From Mesocentrotus franciscanus (lineage: Eukaryota > Echinodermata > Echinoidea > Camarodonta > Strongylocentrotidae): a stretch of 64,000 nt of DNA. Of this stretch, positions 11,446 to 23,782 are shown one piece after another. The stretch lies in the NCBI GenBank assembly GCA_037976565.1, contig CP137680.1, positions 1,463,252-1,527,251 of the forward strand, read 5' to 3'. Position numbers and translations under genes: made by a program. Position 1 is the stretch's first letter. Each line of letters begins with the position of its first letter. The notes beneath the pieces were generated by a model that saw nothing but the letters and a program-made list of their open reading frames with translations, searched no databases and was not told the origin of the DNA.

Positions 11446-12894
11446 TTAAAGTTAGAACGCCAATCAAATAAAACTGACACGTTGTACTCGATGAAAGCGC
11501 AATATGATGGCCATTAGAGGCAGTTTTAGACTGTGAAGGGAAACAGCAGAATGTTTTAAATCAATGAGGAATTATACTGATCTCTCTACAACAATTTTTC
11601 CGTGTGCCAACTATTCTCTTTCAATCCATACTTGATATCCAAGGTTAACATGAACATGCTTCATTAGGCTCTTTCTTCTAGTATACCATGAAAGAAAATG
11701 GGCTTCATCATAACATAAACAAAACATGTCGATTTAAAAAATTATTTAACGGTCTAATAAATGAAAACATAACGTAGTTTTACTTAATTTTTCCGGAGGA
11801 CAAAGATATATTGTATGCCTAACATAACAAATTCAAAGGTAACGTCAAAAAGCAGAACATAATAACTTTCCTTACGATTTGTTCTCTTTCTTTTGCCACC
11901 TGAACAGCTTTCTTTCATATCAGATAATATCTGAAAATAGTTGTAATTAACGAAGAACAAATCCAATGACGTTATAGCCCAATAATTCAATCAATTTATG
12001 ATAGAAGGTTAAAAAGCATGCAATTCATTTCAATCATCGTCAACCTTTTAAAGAATTTCACGGCCTAATAATTTCTAGGGCTTAGCATTCTTTTCATTTG
12101 AATCTTATTGATGTTGGTGAGGGATATCACCTTGTAAGACTGAGCGATCAAACAGGCCTCCATAAATTACTAGGTCAGGTGTATAGTGATCATAACCACC
12201 GAACAATTACAAAGGTTCTTCTTTTCCAAGTAGTTTTGCTTCCAATCTACTATAAAGATATCCGAAATTAGTGCAGCAAGCACCAAGGTAAACAAAAAGC
12301 GATAGAGACAAATATAAACAAACAGAGCATATTCATTTTCCACAATCGAATTAGGGTAATTACAGTAAACTTTTGACTAACGTGTGCTAAACAAATGCAA
12401 AGGAATATTACTTAACAAAAGGAAGTGAAACTCTGAAGCACTTGAAACCATTTCATTTTGCTTCAAACTGTCCAATATCATGTTCAACAATTTTGTAATG
12501 CTTTCATGGACAATTAAGATACATAAATAAGACCAACTTTACAAACTTTGAAATCGTAAAAATGTACAAAGACAAATGCTAATGACAGCGGTATATATAT
12601 TGATGTTTCATCTTTGGCCATGAGATATAGGTTAATCAAAATAAAACAAATTGGAAATAAACAAGAGGCCGATAATTAACGAAAATTGTACCAGTTAACA
12701 ATATGCAAACCTTGGAAATAAGTGAGGAGTTACACAGACAAGGTTTAAACATAATGTTCCCTTTTGTTTAATCAGAGGTTGACATTACAGTTGAAACTAG
12801 AGAGGGAGATTTGCATGCTCTCATTAAGACTTCCTGTAAAAACTCGAACATGTAATTAGGCCCTCGAGTAGATCCTGACTGTTTGAAGAGATTC

Positions 12895-13005
12895 AGAAAG
12901 AGAGAGAGAAAGAAAAAAGGAGGAGAAAGGAAGGGGGAAAAAGAGAGAGAAAGGAAGAAGAAAAAGAGAGAGAGAGGGGGGAGAGAGAGAGAGAGAGAGA
13001 GCAGT
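12895..13005. repeat. (GA)n-rich tract
   Basis: AGAGAGAG and GAAGAAG runs with GGGG interruptions. Confidence 0.9.
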
Positions 13006-14045
13006 GAATTAGCTTTGGACGGCATATGACACGTGTCCCCCCATCGAATGGCTTGGGGGGAATGGAAAAAATATATATATAAATTTAAAGGGGAAAGGGG
13101 GAAGAAACATGACAAGAAGAGGCGTGGGATATGAGCCCCTCCATGCACGCCCTCTCCGATTAGATCCCTTTAAAATGCATTCCATCTACCTTGCAAGACC
13201 CCCCCCCCATGATGCCTGTGTCCGCTCAATGCCTGTAATCACGCTACATCAGCGAGAGAGGGAGGAGATGATGGGAAGGGGGTGGTAGAGGGAAAGAGGA
13301 GTGCTCTTTATACAAAGGACTATAACTGTAAAACCAAAATACTTGTTTTTTCGAGATTAATGATATAAAAACATATTGATAATGGATTGAAATCAGTGTA
13401 TAATGTTATCGCAGAAGTTAGGATGTTATAGCTTTAACTGTAGAATGATCTGAGTTAAGATGATGAGAATAATCTACTCAGTGTCGTGATATTAATTTTT
13501 ACTTAACTTGATCTCTTATATCAGCAATTTATCAAAATAAAGTCACCATCATAATTAAATTTAGCCACTTTGTCGTTTTCTTCCGCAATTTGTTTTTCAT
13601 TAACTTTCCATTATTTTCTTTCTCTGTCGTCATGTATTTCTAGAATCTTCATTTTCTTTCATTTACTTGCGGATTTCCCTGGCTTCATTTATTTTATTTT
13701 GTTTTCATCGCATTATTTCAATTTGTCTTCCTCCCTCTCTTTACTTATCGCCATCATGATTTGAAAAAATGAATTACGCCAACGAAAACAAAATCGACTG
13801 CATTGTTAGTTGTATATTCCATATTTAATGAGCCATTGCCCCAAATGATGAAATGTTCCCATTCTTCTCATTCACGGCTAGGGTACTGATTGCCTTCAAC
13901 CCATTTCTTCTAATATATATTATGACCATCTTTCTTGATTTACTCCAGCTTGTTCATCACCATGGCAATGTCTGATATGAGTTTGGTCCGATCATAATAA
14001 TCTCGTTGTGCAATGTATGAATCATCATTGTGTGTTGATATTGAT

Positions 14046-14127
14046 AAATTTGATATTATTAAGTAATATTCTATTTGATATTTTTAAGTAATATTATTAA
14101 GTGATATTATTAAGTAATATTCTATCT
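14046..14127. repeat. Tandem repeat, about 24-bp degenerate unit
   Basis: ATTATTAAGTAATATTCTAT recurs about three times with spacing changes. Confidence 0.7.
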
Positions 14128-15214
14128 TTGCGCATGGTGTTGGCATTATTAATTCGCTTCCAGTGATCTAAGGAAGTGGGATAAAAATAGAATATCATTT
14201 GGATAGGTCTACCTGTACATGAGGGAAGGGAATTACTCTATAAAGCGGGTGTGTATAGGGGGTAGCATATAGGGCCTGCGGAAGGAGGAGAAATGGATTG
14301 ATGGATTAATTATTGTCCATGACATATTAAATTTGTGCACTTCGAATTACCGTGGGGGTAAACAAAATCTCTTATGTATCTACTAATTAAAAAGGGAGGG
14401 AATTCTGGCAATATGATGGGAGCAGTAAGCCCGGCCGCCCCTTCCTTATTTGGTATGTATAGCAAATTTGTTATTAAGTGGCAGTCACTTCAATTTTGTT
14501 TGTATGAACAAAATGAGAGAATCACCTTGTAACCAAGTGGGTCAAACATGTATAACTTTCTGATTGTTTCTTTGTTATTTTGACTTCAAATAAAGTAGCC
14601 TGTGGAGGGCTAAACATTATTTTCAAACAAATTGAAGGGACCGCTGCCTTTCTTCCATCCGACGCACATATTCTATAGAGCAGTAGGCTGGCGTTATACC
14701 TTCTCTTCGTCTCCGACTTTGATATGTATGATAAGAAGCTAACTAGGTCATAAGGCAATCACCACCACGTAGTTAAGTACTCTATTTACATTCAAAACAC
14801 AGTTTTCATTTATGGGCTGATTACACAAGCCCAGCTTGTCTGCTTAAATTATGCGGAAATAAATGAGGCATGGTAATAAGATGATAAATGGAGAAGGAGA
14901 TTCATTTATTTTCGGGATGGTGAGGGTAAAAATAGTCTTTATCTCATTTCGAGAATTGCGAAAGATCGTTGATGGTTTTGAAATATATTTTCACTGCTCT
15001 GATTACAAATTACTATCATGCCCTAATTTTCTTCATCCTATACCTCACATCAGGTTTGTTTTCATTTTAGGCCTCGATGGGAAATTGGAATCATGTCGTT
15101 ATCAAAATTGATGAAATAGTCGTTTTGCCCCATATACAAATTGCATCATGGCAACGCACTTTTTGTGAGTATATCCCAGGCATACTTTAGAAGATTCGCG
15201 ATACGAATACACTT

Positions 15215-15244
15215 CATTTACCACCCACCCATCCATCCCCCTCC

Positions 15245-15281
<37 letters not shown>

Positions 15282-15302
15282 CCTCCCACCCATCCACCCC
15301 CT

Positions 15303-15340
<38 letters not shown>

Positions 15341-15485
15341 CCACCCACCCATCCACCCCCTCCCTCCCTCTCTCTCTCTCTCTCTCTCATTTACCACCCA
15401 CCCATCCACCCCCTCTCTCTCTCTCTCTCTCTCCCTCTCTCTCTCATTTACCTCCCACCCATCCACCCCCTCCCTCCCTCTCTCT

Positions 15486-15519
<34 letters not shown>

Positions 15520-15575
15520 TTAACTCACTCATTCTCTCTTTCTCTCTCACTTGTTTCTCTCTCTCTCTCTCTCTC
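15215..15575. repeat. Minisatellite of about 70-bp units built on (CT)n
   Basis: Five units, each containing ATTTACCACCCACCCATCC, then ACCCCCTCCCTCCC and a CT run of variable length. The 190-codon frame across it is an artefact of the array. Confidence 0.9.
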
Positions 15576-15579
15576 CAGT

Positions 15580-16395
15580 ATATCTGTAAAGCGCTTAGAG
15601 ACATTTGTATTAAAGATACTATGTCCCTTTTGCAGCCAACATCAAATTCTGTAGAACTTTGCAGGAATTATGAATATGTCATGTATGTCCTATCTGTGAA
15701 ATTTAAACGTTAGCAGTGTCTTAATATTCAAATTATGCAAGGAAACCCGTTTACTTGCTAGACTTCACTGTCAGACACTATTGAGTGACTGACTGGCTTT
15801 TTTCATCTTTGGTAAAAACATACATAAAATGAGCTGTAAAGGGTACATGAGCATCTGTCTACATCAATAACCCACTTCTTGTAATGGCCAAAATTAAACT
15901 GATTGAATCTTTGCGCAGCATAAAACGTACGACCATTCGGTACAATGGTCTGAAAAATTAGACTATTACTTACTAGCTCTATAGCTCCTAAGTCGATTCG
16001 ACAACTAATAGTCGTTATTTTCCCACTTAAAGACATTTTCAAGCCCCCTTTTTTTAGGGAAGTTCTAAATTAGTATTGTCTTTCAAATGCCGTTGGAATG
16101 TAACCTTTTCATTTTTTTGGCCTGCAAATGGGACATAGTACCTTTACAGGTACTATGTCCCTTTTGCAGGCCAGTCAGTCACTCAATAGTGTCTGACAGT
16201 GAAGTCTAGCAAGTAAACGGGTTTCCTTGCATAATTTGAATATTAGGACACTGCTAACGTTTAAATTTCACAGATAGGACATACATGACATATTCATAAT
16301 TCCTGCAAAGTTCTACAGAATTTGATGTTGGCTGCAAAAGGGACATAGTATCTTTAAGGACTATATAAAAGCTGAATATTATTATTATTATTATC
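15580..16395 (+). mobile_element. SINE-type 3' tail split by the TTAA element
   Basis: GTAAAGCGCTTAGAGACATT precedes the insertion and GGACTATATAAAAGCTGAAT plus (ATT)5 follows it. Joining the halves through a single TTAA restores a typical SINE/LINE-like tail. Confidence 0.6.
15614..16353. mobile_element. TTAA-flanked element, copy B, with an inverted partial copy C
   Basis: Starts AGATACTATGTCCC after TTAA (15,610-15,613) and ends GGGACATAGTATCT before TTAA (16,354-16,357). From 15,614 it matches copy A at 2,047 onward. From about 16,146 a second, truncated copy runs in reverse back to the same end sequence, so the outer ends are inverted copies of one another. Confidence 0.8.
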
Positions 16396-16412
16396 TCTCT
16401 CTCTCTCTCTCT
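16375..16412. repeat. (ATT)n then (CT)n
   Basis: TTATTATTATTATTAT followed by CTCTCTCTCTCTCT. Confidence 0.9.
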
Positions 16413-16414
16413 AC

Positions 16415-18380
16415 CTCAGTCCTCAATCTCTCTTTATCTCTTTCCCTATACTAATAATGAAAAAATAATGATACACTGTATAAAAACAATATTCACGTAA
16501 TATAACAAAATATATGAAAACAAATATGAATGGCTGCATGTAGGAAAATCCAGTATTATCCTATAAAAATGCAGTCAAATATTTCCACATTATACCCTTT
16601 ATATCTTGCCATTATGTTGTTTATGCATGCCATACACTCCATTGCTACTATGTTGCAACCCTCTTCCTTTCTCTTTCTCCAAGCTCTCTATCCACTTCTC
16701 CTCCATGCCTATCCCTTTCTTCCTTTCTTCTATTTATAATATATATTATGTATTTGTGTATTCGGGCGTACCCAATACAAGCTATGCTTACCCCATGGGA
16801 TTCATTATTATTTTTTCAATGAACCGAATGGAGAGGAGGCTATAAGGTTTCAATATCAATCAATATGTCATCAAATGCATTTCAGTGCTCTAAAAATCAA
16901 TTCAAAACACTTATATAAGTCATATAATTCATCGGTTTTAGAAGAGAGATATATACGGACGGATAGATTGTATACAGTAACTTATGTCATTTTTATCAAA
17001 ACAATAGAAAGCATAATCATGTTGTTGTTTTCGAATGATCAATCAGTTATTGGGAACATCTGGAAACATTTCTCGGGAATAGGATGACTCATTTGCTCTA
17101 AAAGAATTAATGTCTGCAAAATACCTACCGACAACAGGACATGTAATATGATGGTTTATCAAATATTTTTTTTCAAATTGAATTGAATTAAATTGAGTTG
17201 AATGGCTATTTTTTTTAAACATGGCAGCCCGAGCGCTGAATTGCATGAAGTTTACAAAGTAAAATCATCCCATAAAATGTCTTACAAATTAATCTATAAC
17301 ATCATAGTCATACAATTATGAATGAGAAGGAGAGGGAGAGTGAAAGTGAGAGACAAGAGAGAAAGGAGAGAAAAAGAAAGAGCGATATAAAGGCAGAGGT
17401 GTAACAGTCTAGAGGAAGAAGAGATTGTGAATGACATGATAAGTGAGTGGATTGATTAACTCAATAATCATGTTATGTCACTTGATACTTCTAAATTACA
17501 GAATAATAGAAATACACCTGTAGTTGTCGTAAGCGGAGTATGGGAAATAGAGGTGAATGGAAGGGGACAGAGGGAGAGAGGGTAAGAGGGAGGGAGACAG
17601 ACGAAGACAGAGAGAGGGGGGCAGAGGAAGAAGAGGAGTAAGAACACATGCTGTTAAGAGATATAAATACATTGTGATAATAGTGAGAGCAAATTAATTG
17701 ATGTAAGACTGTTCAATATGATTTTAAACTATGGTAACGCATAACAAATGCATTTATGTTTACATTTAGGGATGATTTGTTTATCATTCGTCATTACTGT
17801 TTTTAATGAACTATTTTATAGTCACAGGCATAAAGAATTATTCTTTGCCTAAGATGGCGCTAGGCCATCCGACCATAGAGATCCTATATGCATTCAACTA
17901 AGGACGAAGCTTGACATTTTAATTGGAAAATTGGAAGTCGAAGCAGATGCACATATCCTAAAGATGAAGAATAATTATATCTAGTTTTGCGTTAATGTTT
18001 TACCAGTTTTATATATACTTGCAAAATGCAAGACGCTTTATGTTTGTACAAAAGTTAATAATTTGTTTGAAATAAAGAGTCGCTTGATGTAATGTGAGAA
18101 GGGAAACATGTAAACTGTATAATTATGAATATTGTGATTATAATGTAAAAGAATATGACGGAATCAATTGTAATGCAGGTATCGACATGACAATGTTCAA
18201 ACTTTTTATTTATTTTTATTTTAAAAATAAAACATGCACAAGAACGCTAATATACCGAGACATTCTGCAATCATGACCCGACAAAATAAGCAGTCAATAT
18301 TTGTTTTATATACCGCAAGCATGTCAATTATCAAAAAGATGAATATTTCTTAAGGGAAAATATCGATTTTTGAAGTTTTT
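16415..18380. other. No gene recognised
   Basis: AT-rich, with GA-rich patches near 17,325-17,385 and 17,570-17,640. No exon recognised. Confidence 0.5.
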
Positions 18381-18559
18381 TAGTACAGAGCAAATGGGAG
18401 GGGACCTCGTAACAAACGTCACATATTTGCCAATTTGTGTTTGATTGATTGCACCTTCAAAAAATCATAACTTTATTTTGGTTTTTGCTCAAACTTTCAC
18501 TGACCTGTTTCTCTTATTTTCGTTCTGCTTCTATTAAAACCAGCTTAACAGCTTTTTTT

Positions 18560-19030
18560 TTGGGGGGGGGTTCATATTTTATTCCTCCAAATAAATAGAA
18601 CAAAAAACATCAATAACAATTTCGTGAACATAATTATGCATCATATACATACATGTTCCATTACAGAAAGGAAATTACATTATATATAACAATTTACATC
18701 ACATAATGACTGTTTATATTCACATTTAATTGTAATATATATCATTTGAGTATCATGCTGGCTCCCTCTTCTCTGTTACTTTGCCAATATTTCACAACTC
18801 ATTTTTATCTTAGCTCGGTTGACCGTCTGCTCAAGCTTTTGCTTATAACGGCGACCTTCTGCTTTCTTTCTTTATACACGCAATGGCCCAACGTATAAAT
18901 TTACTCTTACTCATGTATTATACATTTGTTTCTATATTTTGTATATTGTTTGCATACCTTATGTTTTATATAATTATCCATATTTGTTGTATAACCGATT
19001 TGTTTGATTGCAGAAAATAAAGTCTTTGAA
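18560..19030. mobile_element. Probable retroelement 3'-end fragments
   Basis: The right edge reads TGATTGCAGAAAATAAAGTC then TTTGAAATGAA, a form common at non-LTR element 3' ends. The left edge near 18,570 reads, on the minus strand, TTTGGAGGAATAAAATATGA. No coding remains, so the assignment is weak. Confidence 0.3.
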
Positions 19031-19674
19031 ATGAATAATTATGAACTACGTACGAATAATGAAGCTAAGATCAAAGAAGAAAAAAACAGAACAAACAAAC
19101 ACCCTCTACCCACACCCACCAACCCACCTACTGAAACAAAACAAAACAACAAAAACTCTACCCCATAACACCCCCTCCCTGCATACTCACTCGCTCACAC
19201 CTGCCCGGAAATCTGCTCACATTCCTTTGGAAATAATTTTTACAAATACATAATTATCAATACTTTTAAATGTTACCAGCTCACGGGAGAAACATCGCAT
19301 ATAAAGGGTTTATTCTATACTGCCTTACAGATTAAAACTTATTCTAATTTTACTGTTTCCCATTTTTGTAAGTGTAGCCCTAATTTCCCCATTTTAATTG
19401 CTATTTTCTTTTCTTGATCATTTTAATCACATAAGAGTTTCTGTATATTATCAATGCTGGTGCACCCTCTTTTCTAAATACAAATAAAATATATTTTACC
19501 ATAAAAATGATAGTGTTACAATTTTTTTATTCTATTTGAATTACCTGACAATCCAACAAATATATCTCGCCAATTTAAGTCCTTTGATTCATCTAAAAGG
19601 GTTGACTTTCCCTTTAATTCTACCCACACATCTGCATGGGCACAGGGATCATCACATAAAATACAAAAATGTAT

Positions 19675-19756
19675 TGGCAGCGGTGGGATTCGAACCCACG
19701 CCATCGAAATGACTGGTGCCTTAAACCAGCGCCTTAGACCGCTCGGCCACGCTACC
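19675..19756 (-). tRNA. tRNA-Leu(AAG)
   Basis: 82 nt, class II. The 5' end GGTAGCG pairs with 3' CGCTGCC, followed by discriminator A. A box TGGCCGAGCGG, anticodon stem CTGGT/ACCAG with loop TTAAGGC (anticodon AAG), a long variable arm, and B box GGTTCGAATCC. It closely matches vertebrate tRNA-Leu(AAG). No intron and no mismatch in the arms, so it is probably functional; the open frame across it on the same strand is a shadow. Confidence 0.96.
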
Positions 19757-20280
19757 TTGCTGGCCAAGAGAGGGCACCATAGGAATCAGATCAATTTATT
19801 CCAATGTATTGATTGCGCGCTTCTTTCCATAACCCTGACACAATGGTATAAGGGCAAGGTACACTGTGAGCACTGACTCTATTGTACATGCAGGCCTTAT
19901 TATAGCGAAGGGTGCTCCGCGATACAGTCCTTCGAGTGATAGTTGCCTATATAATATGTCTAAACTGACAAATGTTATTTATTATCATGAACGAACGTTA
20001 AAATATTATACTGAAACAAAGGAGACAGAGCAAATTATATCATAAAACAAATGTCTTCAAGCTGACGGATAATAATTTTATTGTTAATATAATGAATGAG
20101 GGTAGATGTTAGTGTAGGCTACTTCAAACGCAAAAATATGCCTATATTTCTTACATGGTAATTGTTGGTTAGAGGATTACAGTGAAATATCATTTCGTGA
20201 ACAATAATACCGGGAATAATACATGTAAAGGTCGAAGTAACTTGATCATTATAGAGATCAACAATAATAATAAATTCTAA

Positions 20281-20813
20281 AGAGCAAAGTCCAAATTCAG
20301 TGCAAACACTTACAATGCCGACAGGCTTGCGCAGCGCCAAGTTTTTTCAATGATTTAAAACAAGTGACAACTAAGAAACTAAAGAAACTATAAGAAAAGC
20401 AAAGAACTTTGCGGTTCTCTCTCACACCCCCTTTTTCCCTTTCTCTCTCTCTCTCTCTCTCTCTCCCTCTCTTCCACTCTCCTCTATTTCATAAAACTAT
20501 GGCTATTTCCTCAGCTCTCTCTTCTCTTGCCTCTCTTCTCTTTCGTTTCACCTTTTCTTTTCATTTCTCTTCTCTCAGCGTGGAGAGGCAAAACAGAGAA
20601 AAATCAAACTTGAAAAAGACCCTATAAACATCGATTAATATCACCCTTCCTCATCCTCAAAAAAGAAGAAGAAAACAAAATACGTGGAACTTCACCTCTT
20701 TGAACTTTAAATATGAGTGTCTTTATTTATTAATTTATTTGTTTATTTATTTATTCTCCACTCACGGGATGGATTGCCCTTGTCAGCTACAAGCTGATTT
20801 TTAAAGGGGTCCA
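20281..20813. repeat. Tandem duplication unit 1 (intact, contains the empty target site)
   Basis: Begins AGAGCAAAGTCCAAATTCAG. It carries a CT-rich stretch, then TTCCTCATCCTCAAAAAAG (target TCATCC at 20,651-20,656) and a LINE 3' end. The next unit starts at 20,814 with the same sequence. Confidence 0.9.
20660..20813 (-). mobile_element. LINE 3'-end fragment in unit 1
   Basis: On the minus strand: TGGACCCCTTTAAAAATCAG, CTTGTAGCTGACAAGGGCAA and then AATAAATAAATAAACAAATA repeats. The same sequence at 43,076-43,235 adjoins reverse-transcriptase coding sequence, which identifies it. Confidence 0.65.
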
Positions 20814-21207
20814 AGAGCAAAGTCCAAATTCAGTGCAAACACTTACAATGCCGACAGGCTTGCGCAGCGCCAAGTTTTTTCAATGATTTAAAACAAGTGG
20901 CAACTAAGAAAACTAAAGAAACTAAGAAAAGCAAAGAACTTTGCGGTTCTCTCTCACACCCCCCCCCCTTTTCCCTTTCTCTCTCTCTCTCTCTCTCCCT
21001 CTCTTTCTCTCTCTCCCTCTCTTCCACTCTCCTCTATTTCATAACACTATGGCTATTTCCTCAGCTCTCTCTTCTCTTGCCTCTCTTCTCTTTCGTTTCA
21101 CCTTTTCTTTTCATTTCTCTTCTCTCAGCGGGGAGCGGCAAAACAGAGAAAAATCAAACTTGAAAAAGACCCTATAAAACATCGATTAATATCACCCTTC
21201 CTCATCC
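20814..21207. repeat. Tandem duplication unit 2, left part (interrupted by the giant element)
   Basis: Near-identical to 20,281 onward up to TCATCC at 21,202-21,207. The remainder of the unit resumes at 43,070 with TCATCCTCAAAAAAG. CT runs are longer than in unit 1. Confidence 0.9.
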
Positions 21208-21753
21208 TATGGTGGCTCCTAAGGGACACGCAAACGCAAAAATTTGACGTATACGTATGCAACAAATTTTTCGTTTTTTACGTCCAAGACGTGAAAATCA
21301 AAAAAATTGACGTATACCTATGCAACAAATTTCTTGTCTTTTACGTCCAAGACGTGAAAATCAAAAAAATTGACGTATACCTATGCAACAAATTTCTTGT
21401 CTTTTACGTCCAAGACGTGAAAATCAAAAAATTGACGTATACCTATGCAACAAATTTCTTGTCTTTTACGTCCAAGACGTGAAAATCAAAAAAATTGACG
21501 TATACCTTTGTTTGGTAATTTTTCATTTTTCTGTACTCAATGGCCCTGAAGGGACACGCAGACTTGAAAATCTGCTGGAAAATCTGCGTCAAATATTCAC
21601 GTCTGCGCCTCCCGAAAGGGACACGCAGACGTGAATATTGGACGCAGATTTTTTTGGGGCTGGAAAATCTGCGTCAATATTCACGTCTGCGTCTCCCAAA
21701 GGGAAACGCAGACGTGAATATTTGACGTGAATTTTTTCAGTAAGCTGAGCACC
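21208..21753 (+). repeat. Terminal module, left end: four 63-bp repeats plus hairpins
   Basis: Starts TATGGTGGCTCC; four tandem copies (21,257-21,507) of a 63-bp unit containing ACGTCCAAGACGTGAAAATC and ATTGACGTATACC. Then GGCCCTGAAGGGACACGCAG and inverted CACGTCTGCG/CGCAGACGTG hairpins, ending CAGTAAGCTGAGCACC. The first monomer carries a TTTTCGTTTTTTACG variant shared only with the right outer end. Confidence 0.88.
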
Positions 21754-21984
21754 ATGCAGGAAGATAAGTGTATCTTGGTTTGTTTTGCTATGTTTTTAAA
21801 CAGCTTTATCTCGACATTAATTGTACCAGGAATACAGCTTCCTGATTGTACACCACTTCATTATATTTTATGGTCTAAAATTGACATAGACTATAAGGCC
21901 TAGATACATTACGCTTTGAGATTTGTAAACATATTTTGCCTGTACCAAGCAATTACTTCTTTTTGTGCATCTTGTTGCCATTTG

Positions 21985-22375
21985 CCCCCCCCCCCTCCTA
22001 TCACATCCATTCCTCTATTTCTTTCTTTCACTCTCTCTCCCCTTTCTCTTAATGTCTCACCATTCTCTCTCCCTTTCTCTCGATCTCTTCCTCCTTTCTC
22101 CCCTCTCTCTCTCCTCTTTCTATCCCAATTCTGTCTCCCCCTCTGTCTTTCTCTTCTCTCTCTCCTCTTTCTCCAAATCTGCCTCCCCCCCTCTCTCTCC
22201 CCCTCCCTTTCTCTCTTCTCCTTTCTCCCAATCTGCCTCCCCCTCTCTCTTTCGCTCTCCCTTCCATCTCCCTTTCTCTCTCCTCTTTCTCCTTTCTCTC
22301 TCCCAATCTGTCTCTCCCTCTCTTCTTTTCTCTCTCTCTCCTTTCCTCCCTCCCTTCCCCTTCTCTCTGTACTAT
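21985..22375. repeat. CT-rich block of the left arm
   Basis: Degenerate CT-rich repeat with a recurring CTCTCCCAATCTGCCTCCCC unit. Its reverse complement is at 41,430-41,835. Long frames in both are artefacts. Confidence 0.9.
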
Positions 22376-23485
22376 GTGTATTCGAAATTTCTCGGCATTT
22401 ACCATAATAAATCCATTTCCAAGCATGCAAGTCACGACAAAATGGAAACAATTATTATTACCATTTGTTTTCACGAAATGTAAAGAATTGTTTTATAATT
22501 TATTAATGATTACTTTCTTCAATTGCTACTGAAATACATCCCAAGTTGACTTATGAAATTACATACATGTAGTTAAATATTTATAAACCGTTTTTCATAA
22601 AGATTATGTTATACATGCATGCAGGTGTATTATTATTACAAATCAACATATAACATATTTTTGTTTAAATAAAAAATACCAGGTTTACTAGTACATAGTG
22701 TACAACACATGATCTTTAGTTAAGTTACATTAACACCTCATGCCTTAAAGGGGAAGTCTGGTCCAAAAATCAATTGGTTTGAATAAAAACAGAAAATAAA
22801 ACACATCAAAAAAGGTTTGAGCAAAATCGGATAACTACTTTAAAAAGTTCCTAATTTTTTTATGACATGAAAACCTGGGTACCACAATGAAAATTACTTG
22901 ACAAATTGGCAACTCGGTTATGAGTATGTGACGTCATTGGTGCATAACTAACCATTTTGTGGGTATATATTAATACTATACATGAAAAGAAACAATGATA
23001 TTGATTCTCTGATTGTTTACACAACTTCATACATCATTTTGGGATTCAAAAATCCATAACAAAACAACAACAACAAATGCATTTAGTTCATCTCATTGAA
23101 GACCACTTTACAGTTGTGTTACTATAAATAAATGTTGAATATCACATGAAATAATGAACAAAATGTTGTCCTTTTTCAAACACTAGTCGAGATCTAAACA
23201 GTAATATCACTATACATCATAATTCCAGTACATGTATACAGGTAAATTGTCAGCATAATTTGAAGAATTGGAAAACTAAACAAAACAGTTGAATTAACAT
23301 ATAGTATAGTTCTACTTTCAGGGTTTCATACAGGTGTAAAAGGAACATCACAACACAAATTAATTACTTTCTTAACTTTTCTTAGTGTCCAAATGAAATG
23401 GAATAAAATATAATTTTGTTTCTCTCACATTGAGTAGACAATATCTTGCATTTAGATTTCATGCAAACCAATAAATATGTAAAAT

Positions 23486-23782
23486 GGGGGTTAGGCGGTT
23501 TAAACCCTTGGGCTGCCAAGTGAAATGTGATGTGCATAGAAGAATGCCATCATGTGTCCAGACCCACACAGTATCCGCATCGTCATTGGGTCAACCCCCG
23601 GTAACTTAACCATATAACTCTATATAACTCTGGATATAACTGTGTATCAAACTGTTACTTGATTTAAAAGACGTTATCATGCAATGCTTTTTATGGTCTC
23701 CATTGTGTTAGTAGATGCCAGGAAAACATCTCCGCATCGTCATTGGGTCAACCCCCTTAGCAAAAATCTAGATCCGCCCCTG
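23486..23782 (-). mobile_element. hAT-like short element, copy 1 (5' end eroded)
   Basis: Intact end CAGGGGCGGATCTAGA reads from 23,782 leftwards. The other end, preserved only in the right arm, has lost its terminal bases. It contains CCGCATCGTCATTGGGTCAA twice. Confidence 0.6.

Larger units (their letters stand above)
11450..15210. other. No gene recognised
   Basis: AT-rich DNA with GA-rich low complexity at 12,895-13,005 and a small tandem repeat of a GATATTATTAAGTAATATTC type at 14,046-14,127. I see no exon with conserved content. Confidence 0.5.

Noticed and set aside
15141..15713. 190-codon open frame
   Set aside because: Consists of CT-array translation (Ser/Leu and His/Pro runs) with a TTAA element at its end.
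21909..22483. Long Arg/Glu or Ser/Leu frames on both strands, and their counterparts at 41,309-41,884
   Set aside because: They lie in a degenerate CT/GA block that stays open in several frames at once.
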